A stretch of 64,000 nt of DNA from Aaosphaeria pasadenensis (taxonomy: Eukaryota; Ascomycota; Dothideomycetes; Pleosporales). The position numbers and the translations under genes are program-made. Positions 19,546 through 30,218 of this stretch are shown in pieces. The stretch lies in NCBI GenBank assembly GCA_022813625.1, contig JAKLMB010000021.1, forward strand, positions 1 to 64,000, written 5' to 3'. Every line of letters starts with the position of its first letter. The first letter of the stretch is position 1. The notes beneath the pieces are model-generated. The model made no database searches. It was given only the letters and a program-made list of their open reading frames with translations, and had not been told where the DNA came from.

Positions 19546-21456
19546 ATGAGACTACTGTATGGGCTGATCAGCGTGAGCATTGGCATTGGCATTGGTGCTG
19601 AATGCAGATACATTGTAGCTCCAAGTGGTTCTCCCGCTGCACCCAATGGGCCTCCTGCGCCACCCAATGGCCCTCCCGCTTCCCCCAGTGGACCTCCCGT
19701 TCCCCCGAGATCGCCTCCTGCTCCTCCAGCCGCAGATTCCAAGTCGAGAGTGACTTTGCCTCAGGCTGTAATAGAAGGCTTCAGAGACACGCATGAAAAC
19801 TCGGTTTTTCTTGGTATACCATTTGCTGATACAACAGGAGGACAAAATCGGTATGTGTTCATCTGCTCTTGAAAAGCAGTAGACACAATCTTAATCCAGA
19901 ATTTTTCTCACAAAGAAACAGATGGAAAGCACCTCAGAACGTCCCTAAAGCTCAACCAGGCACCGTGTTCAATGCATCCCAATATGGCCCGACATGTCCT
20001 CAGGCTATTAGTGGGACACTGTTCTCCCAGCAAAGCGAGGATTGCCTGAATCTCAACATTTGGGCCCCCTCGTCAGGCTCTAAGCTTCCAGTATTTGTTT
20101 ACATGTATGGCGGAGCAATGGTCACAGGGTCGAGCAGCAATCCTCAATTCCAGGGAAACAACTTCGCTCGTAAAGGTGTCATTTTTGTCAGCTTCAATAC
20201 GCGCGAGAGCATATACGCATATCCTAATTCAGCCGAATTAGCTGGCAACCCTGAGTCTCAAAATTTCGGTATTCTTGATGTCGACAAAGCTTTGGAATGG
20301 ATTCACGACAATATTGCTGGTAAGCCGTGGCGACTCCAACCCGACAATTTAGAATGTCGTACTATACTCACATACTACAGCATTTGGTGGAGACCCAAAT
20401 CATATTGTGTTTGGTGGTCACTCTTCTGGTGCAGTCCAAGTTGACCATTACCTCTGGAATCATCCCAACACGTTCCTTGCCGGTGCTGTACAGATGGCTG
20501 CCAATGCCAAGTCGGGACCTGCTGTAGCTCCTACGAACGAGGCACTCGATATCGTAGCAGCGGAGGTCGGATGTCCGACTGGCGTTGGGCAGCTTGCCTG
20601 TTTGCGCGAGGTAGACTTCTTAACCTTCCAAACCACCAACTTCAACTCGACATACAACACATGGTTTACTCCGGCAGTCGATGATAAAACACGTTACCGA
20701 GATTACGAGTCCCGCTTCGCGGCTGGAAACTATGCATCCCATGTGCCGCTACTTACAGGCAATTCGAACTTGGAGGGCGCGCTTTTCAGCCTTGTCTATG
20801 GCGGTATCAATACTGACTTTAAAGCATGGCTCAGCACCTTTGAAGCCGATGTCGCACAAATTCCGAAAGGTGATCTCGAGGCTGCCTACAATATTTCTGA
20901 TTTTGCCTCTGTCTCTGCAATGAGCGGTGCCCAATACGGCGATGCCAGGTTTTTCTGCCCTGTGGATTACCTCCAAGACCTGAGAAGCTCTACACAAGAT
21001 ACTTGGACATACCGCTTTTTTGGAAATTATCCTAACGTCTACGGTCTTCCCGTGGACGCGCCCACGCACGGCACTGAGATACCTTTCTTCCTGGGTGGCA
21101 ATGAGTGCTTTGAAGCCATGCAGGGGGTGACACCCGAGCAACAGGCACTCGCTGATTTCCAGAATGATTGGTTTGTCTCGTGGATCAAAAATCCGGCCGC
21201 CGGACCTGGTTGGGACAAGGTCACGCCTGAAAAAGGCCCTGTTGGTAAACTCGGTGTGCCCGGCAATGAGCTTGCTATCGAGGTCGGGTCAACAGCAGAC
21301 TACAACCAGCGATGCCAGTCCGTAAGTCAGCTTCCATACGTGGGCAATCGCTCTAGTCAAACAACAACGCTAACAACAGTATAGGTGTATAAGCCTCGGC
21401 TTCCTGCGTATCCAGTTCTCCAATCTGTCCAGGCGCTGCTGCAAGCAATCCTCTAG
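19546..21456 (+). CDS. Secreted type-B carboxylesterase with proline-rich linker
   Basis: Alpha/beta-hydrolase of the carboxylesterase/cholinesterase family, predicted secreted. Four exons: 19546-19850, 19922-20319, 20381-21321 and 21385-21456, giving 571 aa. Introns all have GT-AG ends and restore FLGIPFAD-GGQNRWKAP, IHDNIAAFGGDPNHI and the short last exon VYKPRLPAYP. Residues 1-18 are a signal peptide; about residues 27-63 form a Pro/Gly/Ser linker built from NGPPA- and SGPPV-like units before the catalytic domain. The serine elbow is GHSSG (Ser about 249), where most members have GESAG. Glu in SNLEGALF and His in PTHGTEIPFFLG complete a plausible triad. The oxyanion-hole motif is YGGAM rather than HGGG. 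Substrate unknown. Confidence 0.88.
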
Positions 21457-21534
21457 CTTTAATAATCAACATAATATTTGAAAAGATACTCGATAATCCA
21501 TTGTATATAAAAGAAACAAACACTAGCTAAATAC

Positions 21535-23207
21535 TTATGTGGAAAGAGGTTTCTCTAGTAAGTAAAGTGCGCTTCCAACAAGGTGTTGACTCCTGGTAAC
21601 AAGTGCGTGCATGCCGCCTGCCTTCGCTCCTAGCTTTCTTGCAGAGGCCAAGGCTTTCTGGATGTTGGGTTCAAAGTGAACACATGAATCCTTGTGGAAC
21701 CTTTTCCAAGTCTTGGTGAATGCTTCATGCGCAACATCTTCTGATCTAGAAGATATAGCTACATAAAAATTAGCAGACATTTTCAGTGTTCAAAATGAAA
21801 GCTGACCAGTTGCTGACTCGATATCCTCTCTTGGATTGTAAACAGTAAAGATGACATGATCAATCTGACCGATGCCTAGGTCTTTCGCGAGTCGCTCAAG
21901 CACGTTTTCGGCATCTCTTTGCTCAGAAACCTGACTAAAAATCAAGATTCGCGGAACTGATGACCTAGACAAGTCAATGAATGGCAACAACGTTTACCGT
22001 GGCAAAGTACCTCTGCTTCTGAGAGCTCTCAATAAACCATTGTGCAGCCGTGCTGATACTCATTTCATTATGTGCACCATCTAGAAACCAGGTGAATACT
22101 CCTTTACGAACTACTTGAAATCGTCCTGGCCAGGAGAATTGACTGATGCCCTGAGCTATGTCTGAGGGCGATAAGGGCGCAGCCCCTTGGTTGCTCTTTA
22201 CTTCAAGGAAATGACGGACGGCAGCGAGTTCAACTGAACAATTCGTGCGCTGAACATCTGGTTTCAACTGAAGTGCGTTTGCCGGCAGTGAAGAATCGTT
22301 AGTGATGAACTGGACATGAATATTTTTCTCAGATGCCCGGTCCTGAATGACTGCAGCAGCGGGGGACTCTTGTGGATATACGAATGCATGGGATCCGCTC
22401 TTGAGAATTCCTGCCTTGTGCCAGGCAATATTCTCGATCGTGGGGCCCAGTTGCTTGACGTGGTCCATTCCGAGCGCAGTAATGACAGTCGCGACAGGAT
22501 ACTCGATCACGTTGGTCGCGTCATACTCTCCGCCATGATGGGCCTCAATGATAGCTGCTTGGACATCTTCCTTGATAAATGCATGCAATAACACGAGAGC
22601 AATGAGCTGGAGATAACGAGGCAGAGTTTGGGAATGGCCCTCACTGGTTGTCAAAGCATCCCACACTTCAAAGAAGTACTTTGCGAAGAGATCTCTTCCA
22701 AGAGGTCGAAAATTGATGCGGATCCTCTCCTCGGGGTAAATCAGATGTGGCGAAGTGTAAAGACCAGTCTTCCGTGGAAATCCATTTCTTTTTCCCGAGA
22801 CTCGGAGGAAAGACTCAATAAATGCACATGTACTCCCTTTGCCTTTCGTTCCTGCAACATGAATGATGTTGATGCGGTCCACATCGGCAGTCTTCCCTTC
22901 GTCAATAACGTCCAAGAGGCTACTTCTGCATACATACTGAGTAGCCCAACTGATGGAGCCATTGTTTCATCCCCACAATGCTTGGAGTTCCCATGAGATT
23001 GGGATTTCCTAACGTATCAGGAATTTGTGTCAAAGTCAACCCGCGGATATCGCTTCCTAGTCTTACGCTGGGCCTTTTCAGACGACGTCGACTTTGGAGG
23101 ATGCGGATAGCATTCTGCGTTCGGTTAGGAAGTCAAACAGTACGGGAATCATCATTGCGCACCTCATAGCTTCTATCGATCGTTCGTAACTGTATGATTT
23201 CATTCAT
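21535..23207 (-). CDS. Divergent folylpolyglutamate synthase paralogue
   Basis: FPGS enzymes add glutamates to folates using ATP. Five exons close in frame to 494 aa: 23163-23207, 22938-23114, 22011-22891, 21807-21964 and 21535-21758, with four 46-48 bp introns. Motifs: AGTKGKGSTCAFIE (P-loop), GLYTSPHL, GMDHVKQLG, IAWHKAGI (the carbamylated Lys position), DGAHNEMS, PRILIFSQ and ALVTRSQHLVGSALYLLE. The first two introns sit exactly where the canonical paralogue at 32151-33878 has them, both in phase 0. Odd points: the conserved loop ECGIGGEYDSTN is EAHHGGEYDATN here; residues 25-60 (RRRLKRPSVRLGSD) diverge from the normal TLQSNFSVVDAIRKSG; and there is no mitochondrial presequence. It may be catalytically altered or specialised. 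It is convergent with the carboxylesterase, 78 bp away. Confidence 0.85.
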
Positions 23208-24410
23208 TATCTTAGTAAATACTTCGTCAAGCAATAGCTCGAAAGAGTCATAGACGCCGGGTCACATTGACAAAATCGCGTGCCACTACGTGATCCCGCT
23301 CCAACACTCCATGTTATCCGATTGCGCAGTAATTTCGATTAAATACATCTATAGGCAATAAATGAAGACTTTAGATATAGTCAACGCTCAGAGTTTGCAT
23401 TTACGACCCTACAAGTGAGCTTAGGGGATATTCAGGAACTTCCGTCAAGATCTCTGTCCAACAAACCAGCAATATCTCACAAAAAGGCATAACGTTGTCA
23501 AAGGGCCCAACCAATAATCTTAGCTTAAGATTTTTAGGGGGGGGTTATCAAGATTAGGTGGGGTTGTAAAAGCCAACTTGAATGAGCTATAACCAACATA
23601 TGTCCAAAAAGGTGCTACAGCCTTGATAATTTCGCCATCAACAACACTCAATTTGGTGTCCTACTTGGGTATGTCGTGCTTTGTCTATCGCGGGCAGGCT
23701 CCTCATGAAAGAAGAGTCCGGTTTTTCCACCTCTTGCCTAAGCACACACTTGCGCAACTCGTGGGTTCCTGGCAAGCGAGGGCACTGCATATACCCAACA
23801 CTTGCATTTTTTGTAATTACAGCATAGGGCATCGACTTGCGCTTATATCTGATGTCTTTGTGGGACAGGTTTGGCATAAAATATGTACAGAGGGTTGGGA
23901 CGTTGGTCTGGCTCCCTGTTAGTATTTTATGCCCACAACAGTGCATTTGCGAGATGTTTAGACTGTTTACTGGCTACAAGACACTCTTAGATAGCTACTC
24001 TAGGTATAGAAGATACTCGGAGCTAGCAGGAGGCAAAGTCCTTGTTAACAACACCTGATGAGTGTGTGTTTGCGCAGCTATAAATCAAGCTGCTGGCTCA
24101 ATAATCACCTTTCAATCCCGCGAAATTCGAGAGGAGTCCTTGCAAAGGTTTGTGTGAGAGTAGAGTACAATTAATACTGAAGCGCTATTTTGGTCTTAGA
24201 AACAAATGGTTAATCTCGCACACGGAAGTGGCACGGTGAACAGACGTGTGATTGTGAAAGAACGACGCGCGACCCATGTGCATGCACTTGACGAAGATGT
24301 TTGAGATGTTCGAGACACAGATACAGGGTCAACTCGGTTCGCATTTGTGAACATTAATAAATAAACCCCGGGACGAAGACTAACATTCATCTCAATTCAC
24401 CACAACTATC
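23208..24410. other. Intergenic with a MITE copy
   Basis: 1.2 kb without a supported gene. It includes the MITE-like repeat at 23888-24057, and AT-rich stretches near 23340-23560 with a run of nine Gs near 23540. Confidence 0.4.
23888..24057 (+). mobile_element. MITE copy A (diverged right end)
   Basis: Starts CAGAGGGTTGGGACGT directly after a TA. It aligns along its length with the reverse complement of copy C (48984-49165), sharing TAGTATTTTATGCCCACAAC, TTTACTGGCTACA-like and AGGTATAGAAGATAC words. The right terminal repeat is too diverged to recognise. It is non-coding. Confidence 0.75.
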
Positions 24411-25589
24411 ATGCCTTTATTTTACCAAAGCATACTGCTTGTCCGTAAAAAGGACACACAACCAAGCAGTGCACGATATATTCACTACACGAACAAAGCG
24501 CGTGATAGACTTTGTCACTGCTGGAACCCTCATTCTCACGAGCGCTGGTACCCGGTCGATGATACAGAGCTAGAGCGACATTTACACAACTACTTTCAAT
24601 CTTCGGGAAAAATATCGATCAAGTTGAAGAAGCCACATTATGTGGATCGAGGAAAGAGTCTCGTATGTATTTGTAGGGATGACCGGCATGATCATCTGAA
24701 GGAGGTGCGGAATAGGGTCATCCAATATTTGGTCACGCGCTTCTTTGAGACCTGCCCAACAGCTGTCATGTGCAGCCGCGCAGAATGGAGATTGTACCAT
24801 CAACGATTCGGTCCACCGCAAATAAACATTATTTCAGATCCAGGGACTCGAAACTATGGCTCTTCTCCATGGCACCTTGAAAGGGAGGCACATTTCTTCA
24901 ACACAGGCCGTACTACAAATCTTCTACGAAGCACCTCTAAAGGTTCGATGCGCGATCCAGGATGCAAGACTAGAATCTACAGGCGTGAATATTTACCATC
25001 AGAGGCAATAGTGCGATGCCCGCACAATTGCGACTCAGCACGTTTGCCCCGAAAATCGTCAGAGTCTTCTCCAATCCGATGTCGAATCGTTGAGCCTATG
25101 TATCTCTCCGTGGATGGCTTATCCGGGAAGCACCTCGCGCAACGGGAGAACGGAACGATTCTGAATTATTCGAATGAAACCTGCAGCCGACTTGAATGCA
25201 AAGCAAAACACTACCGACCCAACCGGCCGAACTTTCCTAGAACGCCTTACGGTCAATCAAGGCCAGATCCATATGACTCGGCAAATACTCAAGATTCAGT
25301 GCACACTTCTGCTACACTACCGGATCTATTCTGTGATGACTGCGCGTCGAGCAGCCCCAGCACATCGATTACTGCTATGACGTCTCTCACAACACTGCCA
25401 AACACTTCTCACCATATTCCGAAACGGACACCAAGGGTGAGGTTTGCGCCTGACCCTTCGACATGGCGAAACAATGAGAACGATGAGCCTAGTTTTGCCA
25501 CGACCTTGCACCAGCCATCCAATTGGAAAAGCCCGACGGTAGAGGCCACCTCAGAAGAAGAAACTGCAGATTGCAATTATCACAACTAG
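24411..25589 (+). CDS. Unrecognised intronless protein, 392 aa
   Basis: Single open frame from ATG 24411 (MPLFYQSILLVRKKD) to TAG 25589, with no signal peptide or membrane segment. I do not recognise a family. The N-terminal 110 residues are basic and rich in aromatic residues and His (CHCWNPHSHERWYP, VCICRDDRHDHLKEV). They include an alpha/beta-like stretch ELERHLHNYFQSSGKISIKL. The rest is low-order and rich in Arg, Ser, Thr and Pro, ending in an acidic tail (EATSEEETADCNYHN). A RVRFAPDP segment near residue 345 could be a short docking-type motif, but this is only a resemblance. Probably a lineage-specific gene. Confidence 0.55.
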   Translation: MPLFYQSILLVRKKDTQPSSARYIHYTNKARDRLCHCWNPHSHERWYPVDDTELERHLHNYFQSSGKISIKLKKPHYVDRGKSLVCICRDDRHDHLKEVRNRVIQYLVTRFFETCPTAVMCSRAEWRLYHQRFGPPQINIISDPGTRNYGSSPWHLEREAHFFNTGRTTNLLRSTSKGSMRDPGCKTRIYRREYLPSEAIVRCPHNCDSARLPRKSSESSPIRCRIVEPMYLSVDGLSGKHLAQRENGTILNYSNETCSRLECKAKHYRPNRPNFPRTPYGQSRPDPYDSANTQDSVHTSATLPDLFCDDCASSSPSTSITAMTSLTTLPNTSHHIPKRTPRVRFAPDPSTWRNNENDEPSFATTLHQPSNWKSPTVEATSEEETADCNYHN

Positions 25590-27080
25590 AGAGATTGGAA
25601 GTAGCCACAAATATCATAGCCAAGGATGCCACAGTCTACAGTTGATATTGAACTTCCTGTTGTTTGGACATCGTTTACATGAACTGTACACATATTCTTT
25701 ATAAAATTTCAGTAATCATGACAATCAATAATTTTTCAACCCTTGCGTCCAGTTATACATTCACCTAGATTGATTCAGCCGGTTTTTCTTACCTCACCCC
25801 TTGCTTTCGGTGATCTAATTCAATGAATGTGTCATTTGTTTTCCGAATTTTAAAGTATAACCTATCACTCCGCCAGTCTCGCGTCTGACATCTATGATGC
25901 CCTCATCAGAAAATTCCCCCTTCGGCACATCTTGCATCATATACAATAAATTGGATGGAGCAACAACAATACTATATAGAGTGTCAACTGCTGAAGAAGT
26001 CTTTTTCATGTGTGAGCAGACAGGTTCAATGACATGGTTCAACACTCAATATCCACATGGTGTACAGTATGCCTAGTGTTCCATCGATTTGCTGGGCCGG
26101 CCATACTACTATTCAACTACTTCCATTACTCTGAACAGCATATTGCATTCCTTCAAATATTTGGCCAAAACATTGTCAAGAATTTTGTAAAGAGAACAGA
26201 CAGATGAGTAAACGAATCCTACATGTTCAAATTCTTTGAATATAAATGAAAGATAAGATTGGTAAGGCGTCTCGAAGATCGGCTGCAGCGCAATAGCAGT
26301 CAACTCATGCTTTTCGTCGTCTGCTAGGACAATCGTTCCCTAACGTGTTCTGCTATCATAGAATTGATCACGATGTCGTAGTTCCTGAACATAATAATAT
26401 GTCTATTTTGACAAACCTTTACTACATTCAGCATCTTCGACAGCCAGCATTGATAGGAATGGATGAAAGCTTGCAATGCTAGCATAATGAATTTGCAATC
26501 CAAGTATTGCAGGCACGCACACTGACTGCTTGTTGGTTCCGTAGTCGAACTTACAATGGAATATCTCTTAGCAAGTCATCGTCATTGCAAGACTTCGAAT
26601 GAGGTTTTATGCTGAACTATATTGCATGTCATAAATACACAACCCCTACAAGGCGATGCAGTTCTTCGGCCTGGGAGGTGCAAGATGTTCCCATACCTAG
26701 AGTTGCTCCATTATCGTAAGTCGGAACGGAGGAGGCCGGGGTTCTGCATAACTAACATCAGCATCAGACGCTTCCAGTTCGATAGGAGTGCTACTAGGCT
26801 GGTAATAGGTTAGATTAGATAAGCGGCAGCACCTCGGCTATAGCTTGATACGTAGGGGACGATGAATATGAGGGGATCAACGGAAGTTCTATGATAGAAT
26901 GGAGGGATATGTCTAGGCCGTTCATGGCTACCCCTTGTACCCCGGTAGTGTCCTTGTAACTAAAGGCCTCGGGATGTGGGTAGTTCGGCAAGTGGAGGAA
27001 ATCATATCACTATTTATTTCTACGGTGGAAGTGGTTTACACTAGTATAGGTTTATTTTACTTAACGATCTCGATTAAAAA
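25590..27080. other. Intergenic; no gene recognised
   Basis: 1.5 kb with a few minus-strand frames of 60-76 codons (25815-26045 and 26109-26303) that resemble nothing known to me and lack joined structure. They could be remnants of a small gene. Confidence 0.35.
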
Positions 27081-28030
27081 ATGGCACCTCTTACATCGTT
27101 TCTGAGGTGCCTATTGATTTGCTGCTCAATTTTCAGCCGCTGCTATGCTCAGCTTGTCAAAGGCTCTTGGCCAAACTTTTTCCCCAAGCAACTGGCCACG
27201 AGTCGAAGAAGGCTAGGACTGACCCAAGCGGAATACTTGTACCACCACACTATCGTTCATGGACAAAAAGCATGGAATGCCCCAGATACTGAGGATCAGC
27301 CACTCACGTACATTCAAGATCATGTTTTTGACTCGGCTTACGGGATAAACACTTCAGTTCCTGCCTTATCACCCAGTTTCGTTGGTCATCAGGATATCAC
27401 TGAGCTTTACAGCCGTTCCGAGGTAGCATTTCGACTGCCACCTGTAAATAACTATACCGCGTCAGTGATTGGCCCGGACGGATTGTCGTTCAACGACCTG
27501 CCTGCGACACTGAGTCTCTACGCGTATGAGACGTTCAGGGCAGTTCAAACGAAATGCACAAAGAAGCCGACGACGCCTTTCCATGCCTTCTTTTGGGCCT
27601 TCGGCGCCGCTGCAAATGCCAACACCATAGTATCAACAATGCTACATTCGCCGATGCAATTGCAAACACCTTACTTGATGCTTTGCCGAGTGGGTCTATC
27701 TACAACCTGAGCATACACACGCCGATTGCCGATCTTGATTCCCGGCCTTACTATGGCGGCCTCAATAACCCAACCGTCAATGCGGTCCTGAAGTTCTGGC
27801 TTTGCAATGACAACACATCTGTATTCGCATTTCGCAAAGCGCAATTAGGCCTCATCGAGAAGAACAACCAGCTTGGTCTTGATCTTTCCAACACGTTCGT
27901 TCAGTTCACACGCCAAACCGTCATTTACGATCGTACAGTTGGGCAGGGGTTTGATCTGCAAAATGCAAAGAATGCGCTGGTGGCCGACAGTGTTAGGGGT
28001 GATGTTGTGCTCAATGGACCAGCATTCTGA
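27081..28030 (+). pseudogene. Secreted protein of unknown function with a central frameshift
   Basis: From ATG 27081 the product begins with a signal peptide (MAPLTSFLRCLLICCSIFSRCYA, about 23 aa) and continues YLYHHTIVHGQKAWNAP, YIQDHVFDSAYGINTS, GHQDITELYS and FHAFFWAFGAAANANTIVST. Near 27630-27640 the coding sense moves to another frame, reading NNATFADAIANTLLDALPS through TPIADLDSRPYYGGLNNP and ending GDVVLNGPAF at 28030. Codon sense and style are continuous across the point, and no GT-AG intron fits, so one missing base in the CAACAATGCT area is the simplest explanation. With it, the protein would be about 316 aa. I do not know the family's function. It is either a recent pseudogene or a sequence error. 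Confidence 0.6.
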
Positions 28031-28308
28031 ATTATCATGTTTATAAGAGAGTAGAGAAAGAAAAGCAAATAGGTTTCTGTTACTTCAATAAATATTGAAA
28101 ATCTATAACAGAGAGCTAAGAACAAGTCTACTTTTGCAATGCCCACCATGATGGATTTACAAGATGTTTGGAGGCGCGCACAGTGATTTCTCTGTTGGTT
28201 CTGGAGTAGGATTTACGCCATGAATATCCCTGGCTCATAAATTGTCATTGTAACGGTTACAATGAGTCTTCATAATGGACTATGTTGCATGTAATAGCTA
28301 CACGAAAC

Positions 28309-29637
28309 CTATGAAAAGAAGCGATTATTTGGTCTAGGAAGCCCCAGGTGCTCCCGTAGAGTAGATCCAGTGTAATCAGAACGGAAAAGTCCGCGCTTCT
28401 GAAGAACCGGCACCAGACGTTGTGTGACATCATCCAGCCCCTCAGGAACAAATGGAAATACTACAGTGAAACCGTCTGCAGCTTCTTCCACCAACCAACG
28501 CTCCAGCTCGTCCGCAATACTGTCGGGGGTTCCTACAAACGCGAGTCCTGAATAGCCGCCATAACGTCCCGCAAGTTGTCTTACTGTCAGGCCCTCATCT
28601 CTGGCAAGCCCGATGACCCCTTCTTGGCTGGTTTTGCTCGCATTTGTTTCCGGGAGGTTTTCTGGTAGTGGACCATCCGGATCAAACTTTGAAGCATCGG
28701 TGCCGAGTGCGATTGACAACGAGGCGATGGCGCTATCATAGTGCACAAAGCTGTCGACCCTCAATCGTTTTTCCTTAGCTTCCTGCACAGTATCGCCGAC
28801 AACAATCAACGCGGCTGGCAAGATTTTGAGATGGTCTCTATTCCGACCTGCCGCTACTGCGCGCCCTTTGATGTCCGCATATAGAGCTTTCCCAGCCTCA
28901 ATGTCACGTGGTGAACAGAACACCGCTTCTGCTGTCTCAGCAGCCAGCTGCCTCCCAGGATCCGATTGGCCTGCCTGGACTATAACTGGCCAACCTTGAA
29001 TGGGACGTGCTATGTTCAATGGTCCCTTCACTTTGAGGTTCTCTCCTTTATGATCCAATACATGGAGCTTCTCGGGGTCAAAGTAGGTCCCGCTCTCTTT
29101 ATCGCGAATAAAGGCGTCATCCGCAAAGCTATCCCATAGTCCTGTTACAACATCGTAGAACTCGCGTGCGCGTTTGTAACGGTCTGCATGCTGCACATGT
29201 TCATCGAGGCCAAAATTCTTCGACGATTCTGGATTACCCGTTGTGACGATGTTCCACGCTGCCCTGCCCTCGCTTAGATGATCTAGGGATGCGAATCGAC
29301 GTGCAATATGATATGGCTCGTCATAGGTTGTTGAGGCTGTCGCAGCCAGACCAATCCTCTCGGTTACTTGCGATAATGCGGAGAGCAACGTAAAGGGCTC
29401 AAACGACGTAACTGTGTGACTCCGTTTCAAAGCTTCCAAAGGCATATTGAGAACAGCCAAGTGATCTGCCATAAAGAAAGCATCGAACTTGGCTGCTTCA
29501 AGCTTTTGGATGAATGATTTGATATGCTTCAGATTGAAATTTGCGTCGGGATAAGAACCTGGATAACGCCATGCCCCAGTATGCAAGCTTACCGGCCGCA
29601 TAAAGGCTGTAAGGTGAAGCTGTCTTTTTTCAGACAT
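28309..29637 (-). CDS. FMN-dependent monooxygenase (NtaA/SnaA/DszA type, luciferase-like)
   Basis: Flavin-dependent oxygenase of the bacterial-luciferase superfamily. Relatives oxidise nitrilotriacetate, pristinamycin precursors or dibenzothiophene sulfone using FMNH2 from a partner reductase; the substrate here is unknown. Intronless, 442 aa from ATG 29637 (MSEKRQLHLTAFM). Hallmarks: GAWRYPGS near the start, FDAFFMADHLAVLN, ERIGLAATASTTYDEPYHIAR, GRAAWNIVTTGNPESSKNFG, HYKRAREFYDVV-like segment, GWPVIVQAGQSDPGR, AEAVFCSPRD and VGTPDSIADELE. Length and motif order match bacterial enzymes closely. No flavin reductase gene lies in the window. An in-frame ATG 12 bp further upstream exists, but MSEK is the more typical start. 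Confidence 0.93.
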   Translation of the reverse strand: MSEKRQLHLTAFMRPVSLHTGAWRYPGSYPDANFNLKHIKSFIQKLEAAKFDAFFMADHLAVLNMPLEALKRSHTVTSFEPFTLLSALSQVTERIGLAATASTTYDEPYHIARRFASLDHLSEGRAAWNIVTTGNPESSKNFGLDEHVQHADRYKRAREFYDVVTGLWDSFADDAFIRDKESGTYFDPEKLHVLDHKGENLKVKGPLNIARPIQGWPVIVQAGQSDPGRQLAAETAEAVFCSPRDIEAGKALYADIKGRAVAAGRNRDHLKILPAALIVVGDTVQEAKEKRLRVDSFVHYDSAIASLSIALGTDASKFDPDGPLPENLPETNASKTSQEGVIGLARDEGLTVRQLAGRYGGYSGLAFVGTPDSIADELERWLVEEAADGFTVVFPFVPEGLDDVTQRLVPVLQKRGLFRSDYTGSTLREHLGLPRPNNRFFS

Positions 29638-30218
29638 TATTTTGATCACTATTGAGAGGATAAGAAGGGAGATAGTTTAAATCGGAATAAACAGAGGTAT
29701 TGCTAGATTTAAAGCCCAAAGCCTGCTAGTCAGATATGTGATCTTACAAATACTCGCACGCACGACATCTGACCCCTTGAATTGCGCAATTCAAGTTTCC
29801 TTATCCAATAATAGCTGCAGCACTTAACTACTGTCAGCAGAGCTTATCTATGTTCCGGATCTATACTATATACTATAAAGCAGTATTCAGGTAGTTGTCA
29901 AAATGGAGTAATGTTTCTATTACAATCACGGGGCATTGGCAAGCACATGTGAGAGTTCAACATATTGCATATTAAATCACTTGTGTCGCAGGCTTTCTTC
30001 TACTGAATGCATTCATAAAACTGTCTTCGGCCTGTCGACCTCCGCTCTGTATGTTGCCACTGTCGTCCGAATTGGTTACTTTGTTGCAAAAGTATTGGCC
30101 CCTCCACCCTTTCACTTCTGTGTATGCTTTTCCACAACCGTTTTCGATAGCTCAACGACTAGCCTAACCCACAAGGTTAAAGTGTGAGCTCATTGAAAAT
30201 AGCATGAGTGTCTAGTTC

